DNA of 6,457 nucleotides from Actinomycetota bacterium (lineage in GTDB: Bacteria > Actinomycetota > Actinomycetes > Streptosporangiales > Streptosporangiaceae): positions 1-6,457 of the forward strand of contig PMST01000221.1 in assembly GCA_003168295.1 (NCBI GenBank), in the 5' to 3' direction. This document shows, in pieces, positions 1 to 4,944 of the stretch. A program made the position numbers and the translations under genes. Numbering within the stretch: position 1 is the first letter of the stretch; the number at the start of each line of letters is the position of its first letter. The notes beneath the pieces were generated by a model. The model did no database searches. It saw only the letters and a program-made list of their open reading frames with translations, and was not told where the DNA came from.

Positions 1-1528
1 CGACCAGCACGTCGTACTCGCCGATCCTCAGCTCGCGCAGCAGCTCCACCCGGCGCAGCGTATCCACCTCGCTGTGCAGGTACCTGGCCCGGACCCCGTT
101 CTCAAGCAGGTAGTCGGTCAGGTCCTCGGACATCCGCTTGGTGAGCGTGGTGACGAGCACCCGCTCGTCGCGCTCAGCCCGCAGCCTGATCTCGTGCAGC
201 AGGTCGTCGATCTGGCCCTTGGTCGGCTTGATGACGACCTCCGGGTCGATCAGCCCGGTCGGCCGGATTACCTGCTCGACCACGTCGCCGCCCACGCGCT
301 GCAGCTCGTACGGCCCCGGAGTGGCCGACAGGTAGATGGTCTGACCGATCCGGTCGAGGAACTCGTCCCAGGTCAGCGGCCTGTTGTCGATCGCGCTCGG
401 CAACCGGAAGCCGTGCTCGACCAGGACCCGCTTGCGGGACACGTCCCCCTCGTACATGGCGCCGATCTGCGGGACCGTGACGTGCGACTCGTCGATCACC
501 AGGAGGAAGTCCTCGGGGAAGTAGTCGAGCAGCGTGTTCGGCGGGCTGCCCGCCTCACGGCCGTCGATGTGCCGTGAGTAGTTCTCGATCCCCGAGCAGC
601 TGCCGACCTGGCGCATCATCTCCACGTCGTAGGTAGTGCGCATCCGCAGCCGCTGCGCCTCGAGCAGGTTGCCGCCGCGCTCGAGCTCGCCGAGCCGGGT
701 GGCCAGCTCAGCCTCGATGCCGTTGATGGCGCGCTCCATGCGTTCGGGCCCGGCCACGTAGTGCGAGGCGGGAAAGACGTAGAGCTCGGTGTCCTCGCTG
801 ATCACCTCGCCGGTGAGCGGATGCAGCGTCATCAGCCGCTCGATCTCGTCACCGAACATCTCGATCCGGACGGCGAGCTCCTCATACATCGGGATGATCT
901 CGATCGTGTCACCGCGGACCCGGAAGGTGCCGCGGGTGAAAGCCAGATCGTTCCGCGTGTACTGCATGCCGACCAGCTTGCGCAGCAGCATGTCCCGCTC
1001 GATGGTGTCGCCGAGCTTAACCTTGAGCATCCGGTCCACGTACTCCTGCGGCGTGCCCAGCCCGTAGATGCAGGACACGGAGGACACCACGATGGTATCC
1101 CGCCTGGTCAGCAGGGAGTTGGTGGCCGAGTGCCTGAGCCGCTCGACCTCGGAGTTGATCGAGGAGTCTTTCTCGATGTAGGTGTCGGTCTGCGGGACGT
1201 ACGCTTCCGGCTGGTAGTAGTCGTAATAGGAGACGAAGTACTCGATCGCGTTATGGGGCAGCATCTCGCGCAGCTCGTTGGCGAACTGGGCGGCGAGCGT
1301 CTTGTTGGGCAGCATCACGAGCACCGGCCTTTGCAGCCGCTCCGCGATCCAGGCGACCGAGGCGGTCTTGCCGGTCCCGGTCGCGCCGAGCAGCACGGTA
1401 TTGGTATCCCCCGCCTGGATACGCTTCTCGATGTCGGCGATCGCCCTCGGCTGATCGCCGGCCGGCACCATATCGGTGACGACCTCGAACGGCGCGACCT
1501 TACGCTGCAAATCGGTTACCGGACGCAC
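1..1528 (-). CDS. uvrB: UvrABC excinuclease subunit B (UvrB), 3' end beyond the window
   Basis: UvrB is the damage-verifying, ATP-driven helicase-like subunit of cytoplasmic nucleotide excision repair; it receives the lesion from UvrA and recruits UvrC. Reading the minus strand gives 509 uninterrupted codons. The protein starts [16 protein letters not shown], with a Q-motif-like GDQP at residues 24-27. The Walker A motif GATGTGKT is at 48-55. The beta-hairpin segment [16 protein letters not shown] that clamps DNA is at 97-112, and the Walker B DESH is at 346-349. [11 protein letters not shown] and RPTGLIDPE follow, then the second helicase domain up to EYDVLV. The family is usually about 670-720 residues, so the last helicase motif and the C-terminal UVR domain lie outside. 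The GTG start at 1528 is chosen because GGGAGG (1542-1537) sits 8 nt upstream and the N-terminus matches Streptomyces-type UvrB. No frameshift or missing motif was seen in the visible part. Confidence 0.97.
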   Translation of the reverse strand, partial: MRPVTDLQRKVAPFEVVTDMVPAGDQPRAIADIEKRIQAGDTNTVLLGATGTGKTASVAWIAERLQRPVLVMLPNKTLAAQFANELREMLPHNAIEYFVSYYDYYQPEAYVPQTDTYIEKDSSINSEVERLRHSATNSLLTRRDTIVVSSVSCIYGLGTPQEYVDRMLKVKLGDTIERDMLLRKLVGMQYTRNDLAFTRGTFRVRGDTIEIIPMYEELAVRIEMFGDEIERLMTLHPLTGEVISEDTELYVFPASHYVAGPERMERAINGIEAELATRLGELERGGNLLEAQRLRMRTTYDVEMMRQVGSCSGIENYSRHIDGREAGSPPNTLLDYFPEDFLLVIDESHVTVPQIGAMYEGDVSRKRVLVEHGFRLPSAIDNRPLTWDEFLDRIGQTIYLSATPGPYELQRVGGDVVEQVIRPTGLIDPEVVIKPTKGQIDDLLHEIRLRAERDERVLVTTLTKRMSEDLTDYLLENGVRARYLHSEVDTLRRVELLRELRIGEYDVLV

Positions 1529-1536
1529 GAAACCAA

Positions 1537-1542
1537 CCTCCC
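1537..1542 (-). promoter_or_regulatory. Ribosome binding site of uvrB
   Basis: GGGAGG on the minus strand lies 8 nt before the GTG at 1528. It supports that GTG as the translation start over any other nearby codon. Confidence 0.8.
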
Positions 1543-1543
1543 A

Positions 1544-1558
1544 GAACTCCTCGAGTTC
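1544..1558. repeat. Inverted repeat over the predicted uvrB transcription start
   Basis: GAACTC and GAGTTC form perfect 6-bp arms around a 3-nt spacer (1544-1549 and 1553-1558). The repeat lies between the candidate -10 (1565-1560) and the ribosome binding site (1542-1537), so it covers the likely +1. It could be an operator or a short 5' hairpin. It is not a standard Gram-positive LexA box: the GAAC and GTTC halves are 7 nt apart instead of 4. Confidence 0.4.
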
Positions 1559-1559
1559 A

Positions 1560-1582
1560 ACTGTAGGCGGGGGGTCTGACAT
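1560..1582 (-). promoter_or_regulatory. Candidate DNA-damage promoter of uvrB (PafBC / RecA-NDp type)
   Basis: On the minus strand ATGTCAGAC (1582-1574) is followed by 8 nt and then TACAGT (1565-1560). The published actinobacterial LexA-independent damage promoter is TTGTCRGTG, 8 nt, TANNNT. The core TGTCRG, the exact 8-nt spacing and the TANNNT -10 all match; the 9-mer agrees at 6 of 9 positions. There is no sigma70-type -35 at the usual distance, which fits this promoter class. A start about 7 nt downstream of the -10 would be near 1553, giving a leader of about 25 nt that contains the GGGAGG site. The match is seen; control by PafBC is inferred from the motif and from uvrB's role. Confidence 0.5.
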
Positions 1583-1645
1583 TCCTGGGCGGCTTGATCC
1601 GCTCGCTGGCCTCAGGGGGAGCCAGGTCGGGCAGGATCGTGCGGC

Positions 1646-1849
1646 GTGAATGACCGGCGGGGTAGAGCAGGGCGTGCGCGACCACCTCTGTCACGAACGG
1701 TCAAGGATCTAGTGACCGGGTCAGGTATCTGCTTCACCGAGCGCGGCCGCCACGAGCTGAACGAGGCGGGCGGCCAGTGGCCCTTGTTCGCGGTCGCCGG
1801 GTTTGCGATGGCCGACGTTCAGGGGGGTGAGAGTCCGGCGCGGCGCTGA
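1646..1849 (+). CDS. Doubtful small ORF between uvrB and coaE, opposite strand
   Basis: This GTG-started frame of 67 codons fills most of the coaE-uvrB gap and runs convergently 31 nt into the 3' end of coaE. I do not recognise the product. Codons from about 1712 to 1818 show high G/C at the third position as real genes here do, while the first 22 codons do not, so any real coding part may be a remnant. There is no convincing ribosome binding site; an AGGA lies about 10 nt upstream. M. tuberculosis has a small reverse gene (Rv1632c) at this place in the same gene order, which is why it is listed, but I cannot show homology. It may be nothing more than open frame in GC-rich DNA. Confidence 0.2.
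   Translation: MNDRRGRAGRARPPLSRTVKDLVTGSGICFTERGRHELNEAGGQWPLFAVAGFAMADVQGGESPARR
1699..1723. repeat. GGTCA half-site array upstream of uvrB
   Basis: Three half-sites occur in 25 nt: GGTCA (1699-1703), TGACC (1713-1717) and GGTCA (1719-1723). The last two form a perfect 11-bp palindrome with one central base, TGACCGGGTCA. The array lies about 170 nt before the uvrB start and 100 nt after the coaE stop. Such arrays are typical of dimeric regulator sites, but no regulator can be named. One half-site reads TTGACC on the minus strand like a -35, yet no -10 follows it at a suitable distance. Confidence 0.3.
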
Positions 1850-2442
1850 AGGTCAGCCCAGACCTCGGCGACGCGGTGGTCCAGGTCGTCCAGGGAACCC
1901 GAGTTGCTGATGACGACGTCGGCTACTTCGAGGCGCTGCTCCCGGCTGGCCTGGGCGTTCATCCGGGCCCTGGCCTGATCCGGTGTCAAGCCGCGCTGGC
2001 TGACCAGCCGCTGCACCTGCAGCTCAGGCGGCACGTCCACCACGATGACCAGATCGAAGCCGCTCTTCCTGCGGCTCTCGGCCAGCAACGGCACATCATG
2101 CACGGCGATCGGGCCGCGACGGTCGGCCGCCTGCACCGCGGTGCGTTCAGCCGCGTCCATCCACTCGCGGACGAGCGGATGAACGATCGCGTTCAGCTTG
2201 GCGCGCAGCTCAGGGTCACCGAAGACGATCTCGCCGAGCCGGGCGCGGTCCAGCGAGCCATCCGGGCTGAGCACCTCCTCGCCGAAGGCCGCCACGATCC
2301 GCCTGAGCCCGCGCGAACCGGGAACGACCACTTCCCTGGCGGCCACGTCGGCGTCGATGAGCACGGCTCCGTGCGCCACCAGCCGCCGTGCGACCTCGCT
2401 CTTGCCCGACCCGATGCCCCCGGTAAGCCCGACCCGCAGCAC
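1819..2442 (-). CDS. coaE: Dephospho-CoA kinase (CoaE)
   Basis: This enzyme catalyses the last step of coenzyme A synthesis, ATP-dependent phosphorylation of the 3'-hydroxyl of dephospho-CoA, in the cytoplasm. The 207-residue protein has the P-loop GGIGSGKS at residues 8-15, LIDAD (28-32) with the two Asp residues at the active site, IVHP at 86-89, VPLLAE at 117-122, the strand [10 protein letters not shown] (131-140), the lid region around QRGLTP (149-154), and the ADVVISNSG ending (174-182). Length matches stand-alone CoaE of E. coli and Streptomyces; the extra C-terminal GrpB-like domain of the mycobacterial protein is absent. The GTG start at 2442 has GGAGG (2454-2450) 7 nt upstream. A strong terminator separates it from rpsA, so it probably has its own promoter. 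The stop is TGA at 1821-1819. Confidence 0.96.
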   Translation of the reverse strand: MLRVGLTGGIGSGKSEVARRLVAHGAVLIDADVAAREVVVPGSRGLRRIVAAFGEEVLSPDGSLDRARLGEIVFGDPELRAKLNAIVHPLVREWMDAAERTAVQAADRRGPIAVHDVPLLAESRRKSGFDLVIVVDVPPELQVQRLVSQRGLTPDQARARMNAQASREQRLEVADVVISNSGSLDDLDHRVAEVWADLQRRAGLSPP

Positions 2443-2449
2443 CGCAACG

Positions 2450-2454
2450 CCTCC
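2450..2454 (-). promoter_or_regulatory. Ribosome binding site of coaE
   Basis: GGAGG on the minus strand lies 7 nt before the GTG at 2442 and decides that start. Confidence 0.8.
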
Positions 2455-2464
2455 GTCCTACGAC

Positions 2465-2484
2465 CCGGCGCACAACGGCGCCGG
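2465..2484 (-). other. Hairpin in the coaE leader
   Basis: CCGGCGC (2465-2471) and GCGCCGG (2478-2484) are perfect 7-bp arms around a 6-nt loop. The hairpin ends about 10 nt before the coaE ribosome binding site and begins where transcription would start from the candidate -10 at 2496-2491. It could stabilise the 5' end of the mRNA. No U-tract follows, so it is not a standard terminator. Confidence 0.4.
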
Positions 2485-2490
2485 TCACGC

Positions 2491-2524
2491 AGCATACTGG
2501 GGCCAGGTCACCGCCCGGGTTCAA
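2491..2524 (-). promoter_or_regulatory. Weak candidate coaE promoter
   Basis: TATGCT (2496-2491) is a possible -10 and would give a leader of about 42 nt. TTGAAC (2524-2519) resembles a -35 but lies 22 nt away, too far for a standard sigma70 promoter. A promoter is expected here because the rpsA terminator lies just upstream. The exact site is a guess. Confidence 0.3.
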
Positions 2525-2541
2525 TGTCCGGTCGCGAACGC

Positions 2542-2575
2542 GAAAACGGCACCCGCCGTGGCGGGTGCCGTTTTC
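2542..2575 (-). terminator. Rho-independent terminator of rpsA, symmetrical
   Basis: Sixteen bases, GAAAACGGCACCCGCC at 2542-2557, are followed by two bases and then their exact reverse complement at 2560-2575. The realistic fold is a 15-bp stem with a 4-nt loop. On the minus strand it begins 17 nt after the rpsA TAA and ends in TTTTC. The other strand also ends in a T-run, so it could stop transcription from either side. It fits the end of the rpsA transcript. Confidence 0.88.
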
Positions 2576-2592
2576 AGTACTAGCTGGATTAT

Positions 2593-4179
2593 TTAGTTCT
2601 GGCCGCCTGAGAGCTTCTCGCGGAGCGCCGCGAGAGCCTCGTCGGAGGCCAGCGTGCCGGTGGCCGCAGGCCCGGGAGTCGAGCTCGACGTGACGGCGCC
2701 CGGGGAACCGGCTCCGCCACCCGGCCGGGACCCGCCCGCACGGGGACCGCGAGCCGCCCGCGGCGCACCGTTGCTGCCCGCGGCGTCCGCGCCGGCCTCG
2801 CCGGCCTCGCCGGACTCGGCCGCGACCGTTTCCTCCTCGTCCACGGGCTTGCGGGATTCCTCCACCTGACGGCGGTGCGCCTCGAACCTGGCGCGCGCCT
2901 CGGCGTACTGGAGCTCCCACTCCTCGCGCTGCTTCTCGTAGCCCGGCAGCCACTCGCCGGTCTCCGGGTCGAAGCCGTCCGGGTACTCGTAGTTGCCCTG
3001 CTCGTCGTAGGAGGCCGGCATGCCGTACAGGGTCGGGTCGAATTCGTCGCCGACGGCCTCGCCGATGGTGCCCTCGTTGGCCTGCTTGAGCGACAAACTG
3101 ATCCGGCGGCGGTCCAGGTCGATGTCGATGATCTTGACGAAGATCTCGTCGCCCACCTGGACGACCTGCTCGGGGATCTCCACGTGCCGGTCGGCCAGCT
3201 CGGAGATGTGCACCAGGCCCTCGATGCCCTCCTCGACCCGCACGAACGCGCCGAACGGGACGAGCTTGGTCACCCGGCCCGGCACGACCTGCCCGATCTG
3301 GTGGGTCCGCGCGAACTGCTGCCACGGGTCTTCCTGAGTGGACTTCAGCGACAGCGAGACACGCTCGCGGTCCATGTCCACGTCCAGCACCTCGACCGTG
3401 ACCTCCTGGCCCACCTCGACGACCTCGCCCGGGTGGTCGATGTGCTTCCAGGACAGCTCGGACACGTGCACCAGGCCGTCCACGCCGCCCAGGTCGACGA
3501 ACGCGCCGAAGTTGACGATCGAGGATACGACGCCCTTGCGGATCTGGCCCTTGGACAGGGTGTTGAGGAAGGTATGACGCACCTCGGACTGGGTCTGCTC
3601 GAGCCAGGCCCGGCGGGACAGCACCACGTTGTTGCGGTTCTTGTCCAGCTCGATGATCTTGGCTTCGATCTCCTTGCCCACGTACGGCTGCAGATCGCGG
3701 ACGCGACGCATCTCCACCAGCGAGGCGGGCAGGAAGCCACGCAGACCGATGTCGAGGATCAGACCGCCCTTGACGACCTCGATCACCGTGCCGGTGACCA
3801 CGCCGTCCTCTTCCTTGATCTTCTCGATCGTGCCCCAGGCGCGCTCGTATTGAGCCCGCTTCTTGGACAGGATCAGGCGGCCTTCCTTGTCCTCCTTCTG
3901 CAGGACAAGGGCCTCGATGTGCTCGCCAGTGTGGACCACATCGTGCGGGTCGACATCATGCTTGATGGACAGTTCGCGGGAGGGAATCACGCCTTCTGTC
4001 TTGTAGCCGATATCGAGCAAGACCTCGTCTCGGTCGACCTTTACGACTGTTCCTTCGACGATGTCACCGTCGTTGAAATACTTGATGGTCTCGTCGATAG
4101 CGGCGAGGAATGCCTCCTCGGACCCGATGTCGTTGACCGCCACCTTGGGGGTCGAGTTGGCTTGCGTGCTGCTCGTCAT
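2593..4179 (-). CDS. rpsA: 30S ribosomal protein S1 (RpsA)
   Basis: S1 binds mRNA on the small ribosomal subunit and helps start translation, mainly on weak or structured leaders. The 528-residue protein has four S1 RNA-binding domains, at about residues 37-106, 124-190, 211-279 and 296-365, the actinobacterial number (E. coli has six). Each ends in the typical LSxK/R strand (LILSKK, VVLSRR, VSLSLK, ISLSLK). A conserved tail follows, with FDPTLYGMPASYDEQGNY near 380-397, then a charged helix (415-450), a Gly/Ala/Pro-rich linker (455-508) and the terminal ASDEALAALREKLSGGQN. The ATG at 4179 is chosen because MTSSTQ...VAVNDIGSEEAFLAAIDE matches Streptomyces S1; the frame is open 60 codons further, but that part looks non-coding. 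The only Shine-Dalgarno-like site, GGAG (4194-4191), is 11 nt away, which is weak. Its own promoter and terminator suggest a single-gene transcript. Confidence 0.97.
   Translation of the reverse strand: MTSSTQANSTPKVAVNDIGSEEAFLAAIDETIKYFNDGDIVEGTVVKVDRDEVLLDIGYKTEGVIPSRELSIKHDVDPHDVVHTGEHIEALVLQKEDKEGRLILSKKRAQYERAWGTIEKIKEEDGVVTGTVIEVVKGGLILDIGLRGFLPASLVEMRRVRDLQPYVGKEIEAKIIELDKNRNNVVLSRRAWLEQTQSEVRHTFLNTLSKGQIRKGVVSSIVNFGAFVDLGGVDGLVHVSELSWKHIDHPGEVVEVGQEVTVEVLDVDMDRERVSLSLKSTQEDPWQQFARTHQIGQVVPGRVTKLVPFGAFVRVEEGIEGLVHISELADRHVEIPEQVVQVGDEIFVKIIDIDLDRRRISLSLKQANEGTIGEAVGDEFDPTLYGMPASYDEQGNYEYPDGFDPETGEWLPGYEKQREEWELQYAEARARFEAHRRQVEESRKPVDEEETVAAESGEAGEAGADAAGSNGAPRAARGPRAGGSRPGGGAGSPGAVTSSSTPGPAATGTLASDEALAALREKLSGGQN
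2791..2817 (-). repeat. 9-nt tandem repeat in the rpsA linker
   Basis: Three copies of GCCGGCCTC (the last with one change) lie end to end and encode ESG-EAG-EAG in the S1 C-terminal linker. Multiples of three keep the frame, so the length may vary between strains. Confidence 0.6.
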
Positions 4180-4379
4180 GTGTGGGTTGGCTCCGGATGC
4201 GGACAAGGGAAAATTATGGACACGCCGGTAACCGCGCACCCCAGGAGGACCAGGATTCGCAGGGCTTACCGGAACCAGCACAGGGCGGCTACGGCACGCC
4301 CGGCGGGCCGTCAGCCCGGTCACCTGACCTGCAAGTCGGGTGGCCATGACGGAACGCACGAGGACACGGCGCAGGGTTC
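4180..4379 (-). promoter_or_regulatory. Long rpsA 5' leader with hairpins and a U-rich stretch
   Basis: If transcription starts just after the -10 at 4385-4380, the leader is about 190 nt. It contains a hairpin at 4291-4311 (5 bp, one mismatch, 3 bp) and a perfect 7-bp long-range pairing, CCGGTAA with TTACCGG (4225-4231 and 4266-4272), enclosing 34 nt. The stretch CCATAATTTTCCCTT (4219-4205) is strikingly A/U-rich for this genome and lies 26-40 nt before the start codon. GGAG (4194-4191) is the only Shine-Dalgarno-like site. CATAAT at 4218-4213 could instead be the -10 of a second, closer promoter. In E. coli S1 represses its own mRNA through a leader lacking a strong Shine-Dalgarno; a similar arrangement here is inference. 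Confidence 0.45.
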
Positions 4380-4408
4380 AGGATATGAGAGTTAACCCTG
4401 AGGGTCAA
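4380..4408 (-). promoter_or_regulatory. Sigma70-like promoter of rpsA
   Basis: TTGACC (4408-4403), 17 nt, TATCCT (4385-4380) on the minus strand. The -35 agrees with TTGACA at 5 of 6 positions, the -10 with TATAAT at 4 of 6, and the spacing is ideal. An A/T-rich TTAA lies just upstream. Predicted start is near 4372. The -35 is inside a near-palindrome (4408-4392; 8-nt arms with one mismatch around one base), which could be a regulator site. Confidence 0.7.
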
Positions 4409-4444
4409 TTAAGGCCGGCCACAATACGGTATCTTCCCGCGGGG

Positions 4445-4484
4445 ACGGGGGTGCTGGCCCGGGGGGACGACCCCCCGGAACCCC
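4445..4484. repeat. 40-nt hairpin repeat, copy A
   Basis: The copy contains TGCTGGCCC, a perfect 8-bp stem CCGGGGGG / CCCCCCGG with an ACGA loop (4459-4478), and ends GGAACCCC. The same order of blocks recurs in copy B exactly 150 nt further on. It is non-coding and may be a dispersed palindromic (REP-like) unit of this genome. Confidence 0.65.
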
Positions 4485-4529
4485 GATGCGCTTCGCGCGC
4501 CGCAGTGGTACCTACCGTAGTATCGCGCG

Positions 4530-4557
4530 GCCGGAGGGGCCTGCCGACCCCTCCGGC
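4530..4557. other. Perfect 10-bp hairpin between repeat copies A and B
   Basis: GCCGGAGGGG (4530-4539) and CCCCTCCGGC (4548-4557) are exact complements around an 8-nt loop. A smaller perfect hairpin, CGCGGC / GCCGCG with a TAC loop, follows at 4568-4582. Neither has a T-run on either side. Confidence 0.6.
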
Positions 4558-4594
4558 GCCGTGTGATCGCGGCTACGCCGCGGGGCCGCCGTAT

Positions 4595-4634
4595 ACGGGG
4601 GGTGCTGGCCCAAGGGACGACCCCGCGGAACCCC
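4595..4634. repeat. 40-nt hairpin repeat, copy B
   Basis: It shares with copy A the blocks ACGGGGG, TGCTGGCCC, GGGACGACCCC and CGGAACCCC, in the same direction and over the same length. Differences are one G moved between runs, GG changed to AA, and one C to G, which break the outer stem of the hairpin. Copy B is thus the structurally weakened copy. Confidence 0.6.
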
Positions 4635-4656
4635 TGGTGCGCGCTGGTCCAGGGGT
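4630..4656. other. Hairpin overlapping the end of repeat copy B
   Basis: ACCCCTGG (4630-4637) and CCAGGGGT (4649-4656) are perfect 8-bp arms around an 11-nt loop. A weaker pair, CGGTAT and ATACCG (4666-4671 and 4681-4686), follows. Confidence 0.5.
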
Positions 4657-4721
4657 GGCCCATATCGGTATATTCCGCCCATACCGCGCCACGTTCGGGC
4701 TGGGGTGGAACGTATGGTTGT

Positions 4722-4830
4722 GACAGCCTCACAGAACCGACAGTTCCACAAAGCCGGCGGCTTTAACAGAACCGGAGATTCCACAGAAGCGCCGGTTCCA
4801 CAGAAACGCCGGTTCCACAGAAGCGGTGAA
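4722..4830. repeat. Degenerate 17-nt tandem repeat
   Basis: The unit is close to GCGCCGGTTCCACAGAA. Copies end at 4736, 4752, 4771, 4788, 4805 and 4822, followed by a decayed partial copy to about 4830. The two clearest (4789-4805 and 4806-4822) differ at one base; the next (4772-4788) shares 13 of 17; earlier ones are more diverged, and the third carries a small hairpin (4750-4764, arms AAAGCC / GGCTTT). Units are directly adjacent with no unique spacers, so this is not a CRISPR. It lies about 120 nt past the polA stop. No function is known to me. Confidence 0.7.
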
Positions 4831-4834
4831 CGTC

Positions 4835-4919
4835 GCCCCCGGGGGCTTTCCCCCCGGCCGGGGGGCACGGGGGGAAGGTTCCCCCCGTATCGGGGGGGTC
4901 TGGGGGGGCGGAGCCCCCC
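4835..4919. repeat. Cluster of G/C-tract palindromes downstream of polA
   Basis: Five palindromes lie in 85 nt: GCCCCCGGGGGC (4835-4846), CCCCCCGGCCGGGGGG (4850-4865), GGGGGGAA / TTCCCCCC arms (4869-4886), CCCCCCG / CGGGGGG arms around TAT (4881-4897), and GGGGGGC / GCCCCCC arms around GGA (4903-4919). The third and fourth share the C-run at 4881-4886, so only one can form at a time. Plus-strand G-runs could also form a quadruplex. Frames open through it give only Pro/Arg/Gly-rich products, so it is taken as non-coding. Confidence 0.75.
4903..4919 (-). terminator. Possible polA terminator hairpin without a U-tract
   Basis: A perfect 7-bp G/C stem with a 3-nt loop begins 25 nt after the polA stop. 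No T-run follows on the minus strand, so it would be an atypical terminator of the kind proposed in GC-rich actinobacteria, or an mRNA 3'-end stabiliser. Confidence 0.35.
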
Positions 4920-4944
4920 GAGGCAACACACCCCCCGAGGGTAG

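Noticed and set aside
74..1579. Plus-strand open frames across uvrB
   Set aside because: They are antisense shadows of the continuous UvrB frame, whose motifs are unmistakable.
1699..1704. TTGACC as the -35 of a uvrB promoter
   Set aside because: No TANNNT sequence follows at 16-19 nt.
1529..1818. LexA (SOS) box upstream of uvrB
   Set aside because: No GAAC-N4-GTTC site was found; the nearest, at 1545-1557, has a 7-nt spacing.
2216..3325. Minus-strand frame spanning the 3' part of rpsA, the terminator and the 5' part of coaE
   Set aside because: Gly/Arg-rich translation in the wrong frame of two clear genes, running through a strong terminator.
4180..4359. In-frame 60-codon N-terminal extension of rpsA from a GTG at 4359
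   Set aside because: It is rich in Arg and Pro, has no ribosome binding site, begins only about 13 nt after the predicted transcription start, and the S1 family begins at the ATG at 4179.
2875..4395. Long open frame of about 500 codons on the plus strand, antisense to rpsA
   Set aside because: It is the mirror of rpsA codon bias, with Leu/Asp/Val/His-rich low-complexity translation and no recognisable domain.
4722..4830. Tandem repeat as a CRISPR array
   Set aside because: Units are adjacent and only 17 nt, without unique spacers, and no cas gene is present.
4512..4931. Minus-strand frame of 139 codons in the polA-rpsA gap
   Set aside because: Its translation is the hairpins and the 17-nt repeat read as Pro/Arg/Gly and WNRRFCG-like strings; no ribosome binding site or coding-type third positions.
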